A stretch of DNA of 64,000 nucleotides from JBBPZA01 sp963728925. GTDB taxonomy: Bacteria > Actinomycetota > Thermoleophilia > Solirubrobacterales > Solirubrobacteraceae. Below are positions 8,462 through 16,737 of the stretch, piece after piece. Where the stretch lies: the NCBI GenBank assembly GCA_963728925.1, contig CAVSMB010000031.1, positions 189,614-253,613 on the forward strand, given 5' to 3'. The notes beneath the pieces are model-generated. The model was not told the origin of the DNA. It did no database searches and worked only from the letters and a program-made list of their open reading frames with translations. Position 1 is the stretch's first letter; the number at the start of each line of letters is the position of its first letter. The position numbers and the translations under genes were made by a program.

Positions 8462-9680
8462 CTACGGTCCGAAGTGAAGGTCCGACGGCTTCCAGTCCAC
8501 GCCGGCGATGTTGCCTGCGATCCGGTAGTCGCCCGCGTAGGGATTGACGAACTTCAGGTCGCAGGCCCTGGTGAAGCCCGTGCTTGGCCAGGTCCCCGAG
8601 AGGGAGTTGCAGTAGATGTTGCCGCTCGAGGTGTAGTTGGACCCGAACGGCTGCGAGGTGTCGCTGTACTTCTGCTCGAAGACATTCTGGACCACGATCG
8701 TCCGCCCCCAGCCGCTCCCACGCAGCAGCGCCACCGAGTTCGAGTCCCCCCACACGGTGTTGCGCACCATCCAGAGGTTGTTGATGGGGCCGAACAGCTG
8801 GACGTAGGCCGGCCCACCGCCGCAGCTGACGTTGACGCAGGGTTGGTTGTTCCGGACGAAGAGGTTGTCGGAGACCACCACGGTGTCCACGGTGCTGGCC
8901 TGGTCCTTGACGAAGAAGCCCTGGCAACGGTTATCGTGCAGGTAGTTGCCGACGAAGTTAGAGGTGGTCGCCGACCCACACCGACTGGAAGCAGTCGGAG
9001 TGGTTTCCGTTCTCGCGGATGTTCGTGAACTCGTTGGCGAAGACGTAGAGCCCGGCGGAGTCGGCGTCGGGCCCGTCGTGGTAGCGGTCCGCGCGAATCG
9101 CGTCCTCGCCGAAGGGACCGATGAACTGGTTCCCGACGATGGTGACGTCGTTGACTGTCGTGGTCGTGGTCGGGCCGGCGTTCACGCCGAAGTAGCCGCC
9201 GGTGATGCGGTTGTGGCTGACCGTCATCCCGGTCGAGCCCGGCTGCACGGTGACCTCGTCGCCCTTGACGATGAAGCCGTTCAGCGTCAGGTAGGAGCCG
9301 GCGAGCGACGCCCCTGCGATCGTCGCGCCGCCCGGCGTGACCGGCCGGATGGTGATCCCGCCCCCGGGCTTGCTGGACGACAGGCTGAGCCTGCCGTAGC
9401 TGCCGTTGGCGAGGCACACGGTGCTGCCGTGGCGCAGGCCGGCGACCCAGTACTGCACGCCGGCGAGGCTCGTCGCCGTCGCGGTGCACGATGCGCCCTG
9501 CGCCGCGGCCGTCGGGCCACCGAGCCCCACGGCGACGGCGGCGAGAGCGCTGACGGCGGCGGACGGCAGGAGAGCGGCCAGGCGCCGCAGTGACTGCCCG
9601 GACGATCCTGCCGGAGCGAGCGTGCGCTCGTCCGCGGAGACGCCGCCGCGATCGCCGATGGCGATGCGAAATGCCTTCAC
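8462..9680 (-). pseudogene. Secreted right-handed beta-helix protein, frameshifted
   Basis: Reads as a secreted protein with a long signal region (hydrophobic segment about residues 34-60 ending in alanines), then repeated short beta-strands of the parallel right-handed beta-helix type (runs such as ITIRPVTPGG, LTLNGFIVKG, MTVSHNRITGG, VTIVGNQFIGP). Such folds are common in polysaccharide lyases and surface proteins. The frame from the GTG at 9680 ends after FQSVWVGDHL near 8958. The sequence continues without loss in another frame as NFVGNYLHDN and on to the stop at 8462. One extra base (or two missing) near 8,960 explains this. A c-di-AMP riboswitch precedes it. Sequencing error cannot be excluded. 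Confidence 0.72.
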
Positions 9681-9691
9681 TTTTTCCCGAC

Positions 9692-9828
9692 TCCCTGACT
9701 CGGGCCTACGGGGTTAGCTGTCGGGCTCGCGCCGTGAATCGGGCGGCGCTATCGGGGACTCGGCCCCGGATTCGCCCCGTGGACGCCTCGCGACGTCCCG
9801 TTGGGTCCCCCGCTCCGCGGCGCATTGG
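9692..9828 (-). promoter_or_regulatory. ydaO-type c-di-AMP riboswitch upstream of beta-helix gene
   Basis: Read on the minus strand, the leader carries the blocks I associate with the ydaO/yuaA aptamer in order: GCGGGGGACCCAA (complement of about 9799-9812), CACGGGGCGAATCC (about 9767-9781), and GAGCCCGACAGCTAACCCC then GTAGGC (about 9703-9729). It ends about 20 bases before the GTG start of the beta-helix gene, with a GGGAG sequence between. In actinobacteria this switch controls cell-wall and surface genes in response to cyclic di-AMP. The IS630 element begins right at its 5' side. A covariance-model search would settle it. Confidence 0.75.
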
Positions 9829-12108
9829 CTAAGTGGTCTGGCTCGGAAGTTCGCGCACGTATCGATGGCGGGTCAGGCGGCGACCGTGGTGGGCTGGGTC
9901 GTATCGGTCTTGGCGAGGAGCTTGTGGAGCTCGTGGCGGGTGAACTTCCATTGGAAGGGCGCGGCGATCTGCTCGTAGCGGCGCCCGAATGCCAAGAGGT
10001 GCTGCTCGAGCGTGTCGAGGTCGGGGAAGTCGTTGGGGGTGACGACCTTGCGCTGGACGATGGAGAAGTAGATCTCGGCCTGGTTGAGCCATGAGGCGTG
10101 GATCGGGGTGTGCACGACGATCAGGTTCGGCCAGGCGCCTTGGAGCCGATCGAGCGAGCGTTTGCCGCGGTGCGCGGAGCCGTTGTCGATGACTAGGAAT
10201 ACGCGCTGGGCGCTGCGGTAGGGGTGCTGGCTCATGAACTGCTCGACGAGCGCGTCGAACGGTTCGATGCCGTCCTTCGGGGCGCAGCGGTCGAAGATCC
10301 GTGCGCGCCGCGCGTCCCACGCGGCGAGGTAGCACAGCGCGCCCTTGCGCTCGTACTCGTGCTCGACCTTCTGGCCCTCGCCGCACCGTGCCGGCAGCGT
10401 CTGGGCCTTGCGGTGGCGCGCCTGGATCGAGGGCTTCTTGACTACCTGAACGCAGTAGATAACCGGGGGGTTGGTCGCCGGTGGGGATCGGGATGGAGTG
10501 GCGGATCGTGACGTCGTCTTCGCCGATCAGCACCTCGCGGACGACGAGCCGGATGATCTGTTGGCGTTGGTCGACGGTCAGGCTCTCGGCGTTGGCGGCG
10601 AGCCGCGCGCGGAAGCCTTCGAGCGTTTCGGTGAGCTTGAGGTAGGTCTCGGCGTCGTGCAGGTCGGCGTCGAGCGCGTCCAGTTGGGCCTGCACGGTGG
10701 CCTCGCGTTTGCGCAGCTCGGACGTGCGAGCGCGGAGTTCCTCGAGCGTGATCAGCTGCTCCTGGTAGCCGTCCAGCAGCCGGCGCAGCGCGGTCTGAGC
10801 GCGGGCGAGGTCGCGCTCGAGCGCGTCCCGACGCCCGGTAGCAGGGTGCGTCGCACGCATCGTTTGAAGCCGGCGATCGATCTCGGTCTGGATCAGTGTC
10901 GGGTCCTCGAGCAGCCCGAGCACTCGGCTCCAGACGAGCTCGTCGACCTCTGCGAGGCGGACCGGTCGGTTCTCGCAGACGCGCCCTTCGGGGCGGCGGT
11001 GGCCGTCGGTGCCCGAGCAGCGGTAGTACTCGCGCAGCTTCCCGTTCTTGCTGCGCGTCGAGCAGCGGTAGTACGCGTAGCCGCAGTGGCGACAGACGAG
11101 GATCCCCTGCAGCAGCGACGGGCGCTTGGTGTTGCGCGGCGAGATGATCCGGTTGCGCTCCAGTCGCTGTTGAACCAGTTCGAACTGCTCGGCGGTCACG
11201 AGCGCCGGTACCGCGATCGGCTTCCACTGCTCGGGCGCCGCATGCTCGCGCGAGGTCCGGGCGGAGCGCTGTCGCCGCAGGCGCGATTGACGCGTGGCGC
11301 GGACGGGCGCGCCGGTCGCGTGCGTCTTGCCGTAGGCAGCCTGCCCGGCATACGCGGGATTGCGGAGCATCCCCCAGATGGTGGCGTTGTTCCAGCCCGT
11401 CCCGCCGGTTCTGGTCGACACGCCCTGCTGCGAGAGCCAGCGCGCGATCTTCGCGATCGACTCGCCGTCCTCGAGGTAGCGACGGAAGATCTCGCGTACG
11501 ACCGGCGCCTCGGTCTCGTCGATCTCGAAGAACGCGTCCGCGTGCTCGGAGCGCTTCACATAGCGGTAGCCATACGGCGCGCGAGCCATGACCGACACCG
11601 CGCCGGCCCGAGCGCGATGCAGCTTCCCGCGACGACAGCGCTCCGCGATCTGCGCCCGCTCGTACTCGGCGATCATTCCCTGGAACTGGCGCAGCAGCTC
11701 ATCCTCAGGGGTGCCGGAGCGCTCGGGCTCCTTCGCGAAGATCACCTCGACGCCGGCGCGCTGGAACTCTTCGAGCAGCAGCACCTGGTAGGCGTACCGG
11801 CGCGCGAGCCGGTCCGGCGCATGACACAGGAGCACCTCGAAGCGGCCCTCGACGGCCAGATCGCGCAATCGCTCAAGCTCCGGGCGGCGCAACACCGCGC
11901 CCGAGACGCCCTCGTCCTCGAACACCAGATCGTCGGTGACCAGCAGCCCGCGCGCGGCAGCAAGCTCACGCAGCGCGACGGTCTGGCTCTGAATCGTCTG
12001 CTCGCGACGCTGACGATCCGAGGACACCCGCGCGTAGATCGCAGCCACCCGGCGCGACCGCCCCGTCGACCGCCCGACCATGCCGCCGCTGCTGCTCTCG
12101 CTCATCAT
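9829..12108 (-). CDS. Large serine recombinase, C-terminus supplied by target DNA
   Basis: Site-specific recombinase that would excise and integrate the element. Domains: resolvase catalytic domain with YARVSSDRQ (catalytic Ser29) near the N-terminus, 'recombinase' DNA-binding domain (about 160-270, APYGYRYV), zinc ribbon (CRHCGYAYYRC with later cysteines), and a coiled coil (about 430-520). Residues 1 to about 556 lie in the element; the frame has no stop before the element's end and continues for about 200 residues through IS630 DNA in a non-transposase frame to 9829. That tail is low-complexity and probably meaningless. A start at the internal Met11 (12078) is also possible. The catalytic part looks intact. 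Confidence 0.85.
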   Translation of the reverse strand: MMSESSSGGMVGRSTGRSRRVAAIYARVSSDRQRREQTIQSQTVALRELAAARGLLVTDDLVFEDEGVSGAVLRRPELERLRDLAVEGRFEVLLCHAPDRLARRYAYQVLLLEEFQRAGVEVIFAKEPERSGTPEDELLRQFQGMIAEYERAQIAERCRRGKLHRARAGAVSVMARAPYGYRYVKRSEHADAFFEIDETEAPVVREIFRRYLEDGESIAKIARWLSQQGVSTRTGGTGWNNATIWGMLRNPAYAGQAAYGKTHATGAPVRATRQSRLRRQRSARTSREHAAPEQWKPIAVPALVTAEQFELVQQRLERNRIISPRNTKRPSLLQGILVCRHCGYAYYRCSTRSKNGKLREYYRCSGTDGHRRPEGRVCENRPVRLAEVDELVWSRVLGLLEDPTLIQTEIDRRLQTMRATHPATGRRDALERDLARAQTALRRLLDGYQEQLITLEELRARTSELRKREATVQAQLDALDADLHDAETYLKLTETLEGFRARLAANAESLTVDQRQQIIRLVVREVLIGEDDVTIRHSIPIPTGDQPPGYLLRSGSQEALDPGAPPQGPDAAGTVRRGPEGRARVRAQGRAVLPRRVGRAARTDLRPLRPEGRHRTVRRARRAVHEPAPLPQRPARIPSHRQRLRAPRQTLARSAPRRLAEPDRRAHPDPRLMAQPGRDLLLHRPAQGRHPQRLPRPRHARAAPLGIRAPLRADRRALPMEVHPPRAPQAPRQDRYDPAHHGRRLTRHRYVRELPSQTT
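10436..10464. other. Left attachment junction of recombinase element
   Basis: Shared core TCTT (10436-10439) followed by the inward-facing arm AACGCAGTAGATAACC (10449-10464). On the minus strand the recombinase reading frame runs through this junction into the host transposase DNA. Confidence 0.7.
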
Positions 12109-12226
12109 CCCTCCGCTCGTTGCCCGTCACACGGCGCCGCTCGGGCGCCAAGATCACATACGCCTGCGCCAGCCGCGCGTCGGCGAGCCGGTCACCGACG
12201 AACTCGATCTCAACGCGCCTGGCCAC
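11966..12226 (-). CDS. Possible small accessory protein of recombinase element
   Basis: An 86-codon frame starting with GTG, overlapping the end of the upstream accessory gene by 17 bp and the start of the recombinase by about 140 bp. Only the first 40 residues (VEIEFVGDRLADARLAQAYVILAPERRR) look protein-like; the rest is the out-of-frame shadow of the recombinase. It may be a real short protein whose stop was lost, or chance. Gene order (regulator, small protein, recombinase) would suit an element with a directionality factor, but this is conjecture. Confidence 0.35.
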   Translation of the reverse strand: MARRVEIEFVGDRLADARLAQAYVILAPERRRVTGNERRDDEREQQRRHGRAVDGAVAPGGCDLRAGVLGSSASRADDSEPDRRAA

Positions 12227-12557
12227 CGGGCCGCTCGCCGGCCTGCTCGAGGTACCCGGCCACCGCCGCAGCCGTCGCCGCGCTCAACGACACACCACTC
12301 GCCAGCGCGCGCTCGCGCAGACCAGCGATCAATGACGGCGCCAACCTCACCGTGAACACCACCGAGCGCTCCGGCACCACCACACCATCCGGCCGCGCCA
12401 ACGCCTCGTTCACGTACCGACGGCCCTGGCGCTCGGACAGACCGTACTCCGACCGCAACACACGAACCGCGTCCGCCGGCGAGAGCTCGACCAACAACAC
12501 GACCGCGCGGTTCACCCGAACCGCGTACTCGTCGGCATGAGCACGACGCAACGCCAT
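12210..12557 (-). CDS. Small putative DNA-binding protein of recombinase element
   Basis: A protein of about 115 residues at the 5' end of the element's operon. The N-terminal half contains LSPADAVRVLRSEYGLSERQ followed by GRRYVNEALARP, which looks like a helix-turn-helix or helical DNA-contact region. The C-terminal half (VVFTVRLAPSLIAGLRERALASG) looks like a ribbon-helix-helix fold: a short beta strand and two helices. It could regulate the recombinase or direct excision. ATG at 12557 is preferred over GTG at 12566. Its promoter would lie in the roughly 95 bp between here and the element end. Confidence 0.6.
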   Translation of the reverse strand: MALRRAHADEYAVRVNRAVVLLVELSPADAVRVLRSEYGLSERQGRRYVNEALARPDGVVVPERSVVFTVRLAPSLIAGLRERALASGVSLSAATAAAVAGYLEQAGERPGGQAR

Positions 12558-12629
12558 CAGCCCCACAGATACAACGCGTCACGGCAGACTCCTCCCCACC
12601 GGACGCCCAACCAGCGCCTCGAACTCGAA

Positions 12630-12652
12630 GTTACCTACTGCGTTGGTGTCTT
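12630..12652. other. Right attachment junction of recombinase element
   Basis: Inverted arm GTTACCTACTGCGTT (12630-12644), then four bases, then the shared core TCTT (12649-12652), beyond which the IS630 transposase sequence (CTCGTCGGCGCAG) resumes. Confidence 0.7.
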
Positions 12653-13439
12653 CTCGTCGGCGCAGACGACGTAGTCGCCGGGGTGCAGGCGCTCGCCCTG
12701 CCAACGGCCGGCGTAGAGGTCGAGGATCGGCCCGGCGCGCTCGGCGAACCGCGGATCGCGCGGGAAGATCCACGAGCGGTGCTGCCACGGGTTGATCGCG
12801 TCTTCTGACAGCCAGCGCCAGACCGTCACGCCCGAGATCTGCTCGACGATCCCGCGCGTGACGGCTTCGCGCGCGAGCTCGCTGGTCGACCATCGCGACA
12901 GCGGCACGCCCTGCTCGGCCGGCAGCGCGCAGGCCATAGCGATCACTTCAGCGCGTACGTGAGGGGGGAAAAGTCGGCGGGCGGCCCCGTCGCGGACGGT
13001 CCTCAAGGCCGACGAGGCGCCGCTCGAAGAAGCGCTTGCGCCACTGCGAGACGACCTCGCGACGGCAGTTCAGGCGCGTCGCGATCTCGTCATTGCGCAG
13101 CCCGTCGGCGGCCATGAGCACCATCTGCGCTCGCGTCACCTGCCAATACGGCAACGTATACGACCGCGCCAACGACTCCAGGACAGCGCGCTCGTCGTCG
13201 TTGAGCTCGATCACGTACGGACTGCTCCTGGGCATCAGGACCCCCCACACCAGCAAGACAGGATGCCACAGAAGCTAGGCTCACGACCGGACGCTAATAC
13301 GTGTGGTTACTTACGAGAGCGACCACTAAAGGGACGCGCCGCGGACTCGGCAATGTGTATGACTCCTGCGGCGAAGCTAACAGGCGCGCCGGAAAGATGC
13401 ATCCACCTCCCGGCTAGGTCACCGCTCGTCCGCCGGCGC

Positions 13440-13650
13440 TCAGACGCCCCTCGGCCGAGCATCCACCGCGCATGGTCGAGGAGGCGCTCCGGCGAGAAGC
13501 GATCGGGATCGGGCAGCATCAGGCGCGCGAACTCGTCGGAGACCGCCGACAGGACTCGCGCCGTCAGCTTCGCGTCGGGTGGTTCGCGCCGAGTGGCCCG
13601 CGCGCCGGCCGAAACGCCCCGCGGCGGCGTCTACCATCGACGCCGTCGCA
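13440..13650 (-). pseudogene. Remnant resembling a TetR regulator C-terminus
   Basis: A minus-strand frame without a start reads DAKLTARVLSAVSDEFARL then MLPDPDRFSPERLL and DHARWMLGRG, a pattern common at the C-terminus of TetR-family regulators. No N-terminal helix-turn-helix is nearby. It lies between the outer end of the IS630 element and the GH3 gene, so it may be the leftover of a gene cut by the insertion or a later deletion. The assignment is by feel for the family only. Confidence 0.3.
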
Positions 13651-13694
13651 GCCGCGGCCGCACCCGCCCAGCCAGATCACCGTCGCGATACCTC

Positions 13695-13726
13695 CGCGCG
13701 GGCGATGGCCTCCATCGTCGCCGCGG
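13695..13726 (-). terminator. Hairpin just after GH3 stop
   Basis: Minus-strand sequence after the GH3 stop can fold as CGCGGCGACGATGG / CCATCGCCCGCG with a 3-base AGG loop. No U-run. The position directly after the gene end supports a terminator role. Confidence 0.4.
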
Positions 13727-13727
13727 G

Positions 13728-16604
13728 CTAGACGCTTTCGATGAAGAGCTGGCGCGCCGCTCCGCGCACGGCGAACGCGATCCGGGCCGTCTTGCCGTCG
13801 AGGCTGACGGAGATGGTCGTGACACCCTTGCGTCGCGCTGTGAGCCGCCCGGCCGCGGTCACCGTCACGACGCGGGGGTTGCTGCTGCGGTAGCGCAGCT
13901 TGGCCTTCGCGAAGTCGACGAAGGAGTCGTCCTCGCGGACGGCCGTGACGATGCTCTGCGTCCGGGGGTCGGTGCCGGTGGGGGCGAGACCCTGGAGCCA
14001 CCGGTTCGTGCCGCGCAGGTTGAGTGTGTCGCCGACCTTCAGCGTGGACTTCGGAGCCTGGGCGGTCAGGTGGCGGATGGAGCGGTCGATGCGGCCCGAC
14101 ATGCGGACGGGCAGCCGGCGCGCGACGTCGCCGGCCGAGCGGGAGACCTCGAAGGTCCAGCTGCCCGGGTAGACCCGGGAGCGCTTCGCCGAGGGATCCC
14201 ACAGCCGCAGCGCGTCCGCGATGGGGATATCGATGGCGATCGCCTGCGAGGCGCCGGGAGCGAGCTCGCGCGTCTTGCGGAAGCCGACGAGGCGACGGAT
14301 CGGCACCTCGCGGCCGGCGATCTTCGGCGCCTGGCGTAGACCTGTACGACGTCTGCGCCGGCGCGCGAGCCGGTGTTCGTGACCGTGAGGGTGACCCTCG
14401 CGGTGTCGTTGGCGTCGGCGGTGGGGCGGTTGATGCGGGTCTTCGACCAGCGGAACGTCGTGTAGCTCAGCCCGAAGCCGAAGCGGTAGGCCGGCTTGCC
14501 GGTGAAGTACTGGTAGGTCCGGCCGAGCCCGCCGGTCTTGCCCGGCGCGAGGTCGTAGTCGTTCATCGGCGGCAGCTGGGAGCCGTCGCGGTACCAGGTG
14601 AAGTTCAGGCGCCCGCTCGGGTTGACGGCGCCCAGCAGCGCGCCGGCGAAGGCGCGCCCCTGGCGCTGGCCGTCGGGGCCGCTGAAGAGGACCGAGGCGA
14701 CCTTGTCCTTGACGGCGCCGAGCTCGACCATGCCGCCCGCCTGCACGACGAGCGCGAGGCGCGGGTTGCCCACGGCGGCGGTCTGCCCGACGAGCGAGGT
14801 GTAGTTGCCGGGCATCGCGACGTTCTTGCGGTCGGCGCCCTCGGCGTTGGTGCTTGCGTCGGTGCCGACCGTGAGGACCACGAGGTCGGCGTCACGGACG
14901 GCCGGTTGGGTCGCGGCTGAGAGCTTGACCGGCTGCGATGACGTGGAGGAGGAGCCGGCGGCGTCATAGGTGATCGACGCGCCGGGGTTGGCGGCCTGGA
15001 TCGCCTCGGTCAGCCCCTGACGGAGGCTGATCCGCTCGGCAGGCGCGCCCGAGTAGCCGCCGAGGAACACCTTGTCGGCCTGGTCGCCCAGGAGGACGAC
15101 CCGGTCGAGCTTCTTCGGGTCGGCCGGCAGCAGCGGCCCGCTCGCGCCGGCGGGCGCCCCGTTCTTGAGGAGGACCAGCGACCGCTCGGCGACCTCCTCG
15201 GTGAGGGCGCGGTGCTCCCTGCTCTGGATGACCGAGGCCCTGATCTTCGTGTACGGCTGTCCGGCGCGCGGATCGAACTCGCCGGTCTTCATGCGAAGGG
15301 TGAACACCCGCACGAGCGCACGGTCGATGACGTCCTCGCTCAAGACGCCGGCCTTGAGCGCCTCGCGGACGTAGGAGATGGTGTTCTCGCCACCGGTGAG
15401 ACGTGCACCGAGATCGCCGAGCGGCGGCCACGAGTCCGGATCGCTGTCATCGCCCGAGCAGTTGACGTCGTTGCCGGCGCGCAGCGAGAACGCCTCGCCC
15501 CCGGCCTTGCCGCTCATCGTCGTACCGTCGGCCTCGCGCGTCCACTTCGCCCGCTCGCCGCCGTGGTCGGTGCTCCATTCCGGCGGCGCCCAGTTATGGC
15601 CGCGAAGATCCAAGGCCGAGCCGGTAGGGCCGATGCCGGGGTTGGCATCACGGTAGGTCGTCGCCACGCCGCCGCAGTCGGAGGTGATGTATCCGTCAAG
15701 GCCCCAGGTCCGGCGGGCCAACACGTTGAGCAGCAGCGAATTCGCCACCGCCGGGGTGCCGTTCACCGCGTTGCAGGAGGACATCAGGCCACTGACGCGA
15801 CCCTCCTCGACGACCCGGCGGAACTGCGGTGTGTAGTACTCGCGGATGGTCGCCTCGTCGGTGTTCGAGGAGATCGCGGTCCGAAGGCCCTCGACGTTGT
15901 TGAGCGCGAAGTGCTTCGCCGTCGCGACCGCCTTGAGGTAGGAGCCGCGCAGCTTGCCGTCGGCCGTCTGGTCCTGGAAGCCGTCCACATAGGCGCTGCC
16001 CATCTTGCCGACGAAGAACGGATCCTCGCCGAATGCCTCGTCGTTGCGGCCCCACCGCGGATCGCGCGCCAGGTTGATCGTTGGGTTGAAGTAGAAGAGC
16101 GAGCCATAGTCCGACCGGCTCGGCCCGAGGTTGTTGCCGCCCTTGCCGAAGAGCGCCGGGTCGAGGAACCCGCGCGCCTCATCGGAGATCGCGTCCGTCT
16201 CGCGCCCCATGAGGGCCGGATCCCAGCTCATGCTCGCCGCGAAGTTCGTCGGGAAGCTCGTGGCCGGCGTCGGGCCGGGGATCGTGCGTTCGGCGCCGCC
16301 GAACCAGTTGCCGCCCCAGAACGCCGAGACGCCGTGCTGCGCCTCGCTCCAATACGTGTACTCCTGCACGCCCAGCCGCGGGATCGCCGACGCGTTGCTC
16401 GTGCCGAGCTGGGCCGCCTTCTCGGCCAGGGTCATGCGGGGCCACCAGATCGGCAGCCCGCTCCGGGAACGACAACCTCGTGTTCCGGTAGGCAGGCTCG
16501 GCCGCCGATGCGAGGGGAGCGCCGAGGAGCAGCGCAACGGTCGAGAGTGCGCCGAGCGCCGCCATCTTCACCAACTGAGCCCTCCTCATCTTCAGGGCCC
16601 GCAT
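13728..16604 (-). pseudogene. Secreted GH3 beta-glycosidase with C-terminal Ig-like domain, two frameshifts
   Basis: Family 3 glycoside hydrolase (beta-glucosidase or beta-xylosidase type), probably secreted: signal peptide MRALKMRRAQLVKMAALGAL with an ASAAEP cleavage region. The body has MTLAEKAAQL, NPTINLARDPRWGR, KHFALNN and GYITSDCGG with the nucleophile aspartate, then the alpha/beta sandwich and the fibronectin-type domain. The last 100 residues (LKVGDTLNLRG to SLDGKTARIAF) resemble a bacterial Ig-like group 2 domain. Two frame changes break it: near 16,440, just after the signal peptide, and near 14,335, before the end of the fibronectin domain (VVQVYA, then VPIRRLVGFRKT in a new frame). 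All domains are otherwise complete, so this is recent decay or sequencing error. Confidence 0.8.
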
Positions 16605-16666
16605 GACCCGACCCGCACGCCGGACTGCGAAGCGCGAGAACCCGCTCTGGAAGGTGAGAACGGTGA

Positions 16667-16737
16667 AGCGGGATACGGGAATCGAACCCGTCTCTCCAGC
16701 TTGGGAAGCTGGCGTTCTACCGATGAACTAATCCCGC
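16667..16737 (-). tRNA. tRNA-Gly(CCC)
   Basis: On the minus strand GCGGGAT pairs with ATCCCGC, plus discriminator T. The D arm is GTTCATCGGTAGAAC, the anticodon stem-loop is CCAGC-TTCCCAA-GCTGG giving anticodon CCC, and the T arm is ACGGGTTCGATTCCCGT. No CCA is encoded. The gene overlaps the 3' end of the SnoaL-like gene by 10 bases on the same strand. Confidence 0.95.

Larger units (their letters stand above)
10440..12652 (-). mobile_element. 2.2-kb serine-recombinase mobile element
   Basis: A compact element carrying a large serine recombinase and two small upstream genes, inserted in an IS630 transposase gene. Both junctions share TCTT (10436-10439 and 12649-12652). Deleting one copy with the 2,209 bp between restores an uninterrupted transposase frame, so insertion was conservative, as expected of serine recombinases. 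Near the ends lie inverted copies of AACGCAGTAG(A/G)TAAC (10449-10463 and 12630-12644), 9 and 4 bases inside the core, which probably are the recombinase binding arms. The shared core includes GA/TC, the crossover dinucleotide known for TnpX/TndX-type recombinases. Confidence 0.8.
9873..13235 (-). pseudogene. IS630-type transposase, interrupted and frameshifted
   Basis: DDE transposase in three pieces. The N-terminus (13235 to about 12965) has helix-turn-helix sequence such as RNDEIATRLNCRREVVSQWR. After a one-base frame change at a T4C6 run the frame continues as FPPHVRAEVIAMACALP to GDYVVCADEK, which carries the first catalytic Asp. There the recombinase element intervenes. The remainder resumes at 10439 as KPSIQARHRKAQ, reaching LVIDNGSAHRGK (second Asp) and HTPIHASWLNQAEIYFS (third acidic residue), with a stop at 9873. 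Without the element the halves join in frame as CADEKKPSIQAR. The frame change could be decay or a frameshifting signal of the kind known in some IS elements. Confidence 0.85.
9832..13275 (-). mobile_element. IS630-type insertion sequence, split by a recombinase element
   Basis: Approximate extent of an IS630/Tc1-mariner-type insertion sequence, inferred from its transposase fragments. The family inserts at TA and TA dinucleotides occur near both suggested edges (9830-9831 and about 13276), but I could not find convincing terminal inverted repeats, so the ends are uncertain by tens of bases. The left part (to 10439) and right part (from 12653) hold matching halves of one transposase gene; the middle is a separate serine-recombinase element. 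The IS lies directly upstream of the riboswitch and beta-helix gene. Confidence 0.65.

Noticed and set aside
10471..12540. A 689-codon plus-strand open frame across the recombinase
   Set aside because: Antisense shadow of the serine recombinase, with its codon bias inverted and no domain of its own.
9825..13280. Terminal inverted repeats of the IS630 element
   Set aside because: Several alignments near both ends give only scattered matches; the ends were left approximate.
15212..16606. A 464-codon plus-strand frame opposite the GH3 gene
   Set aside because: Mirror of GH3 codons; composition is arginine/alanine/leucine shadow.
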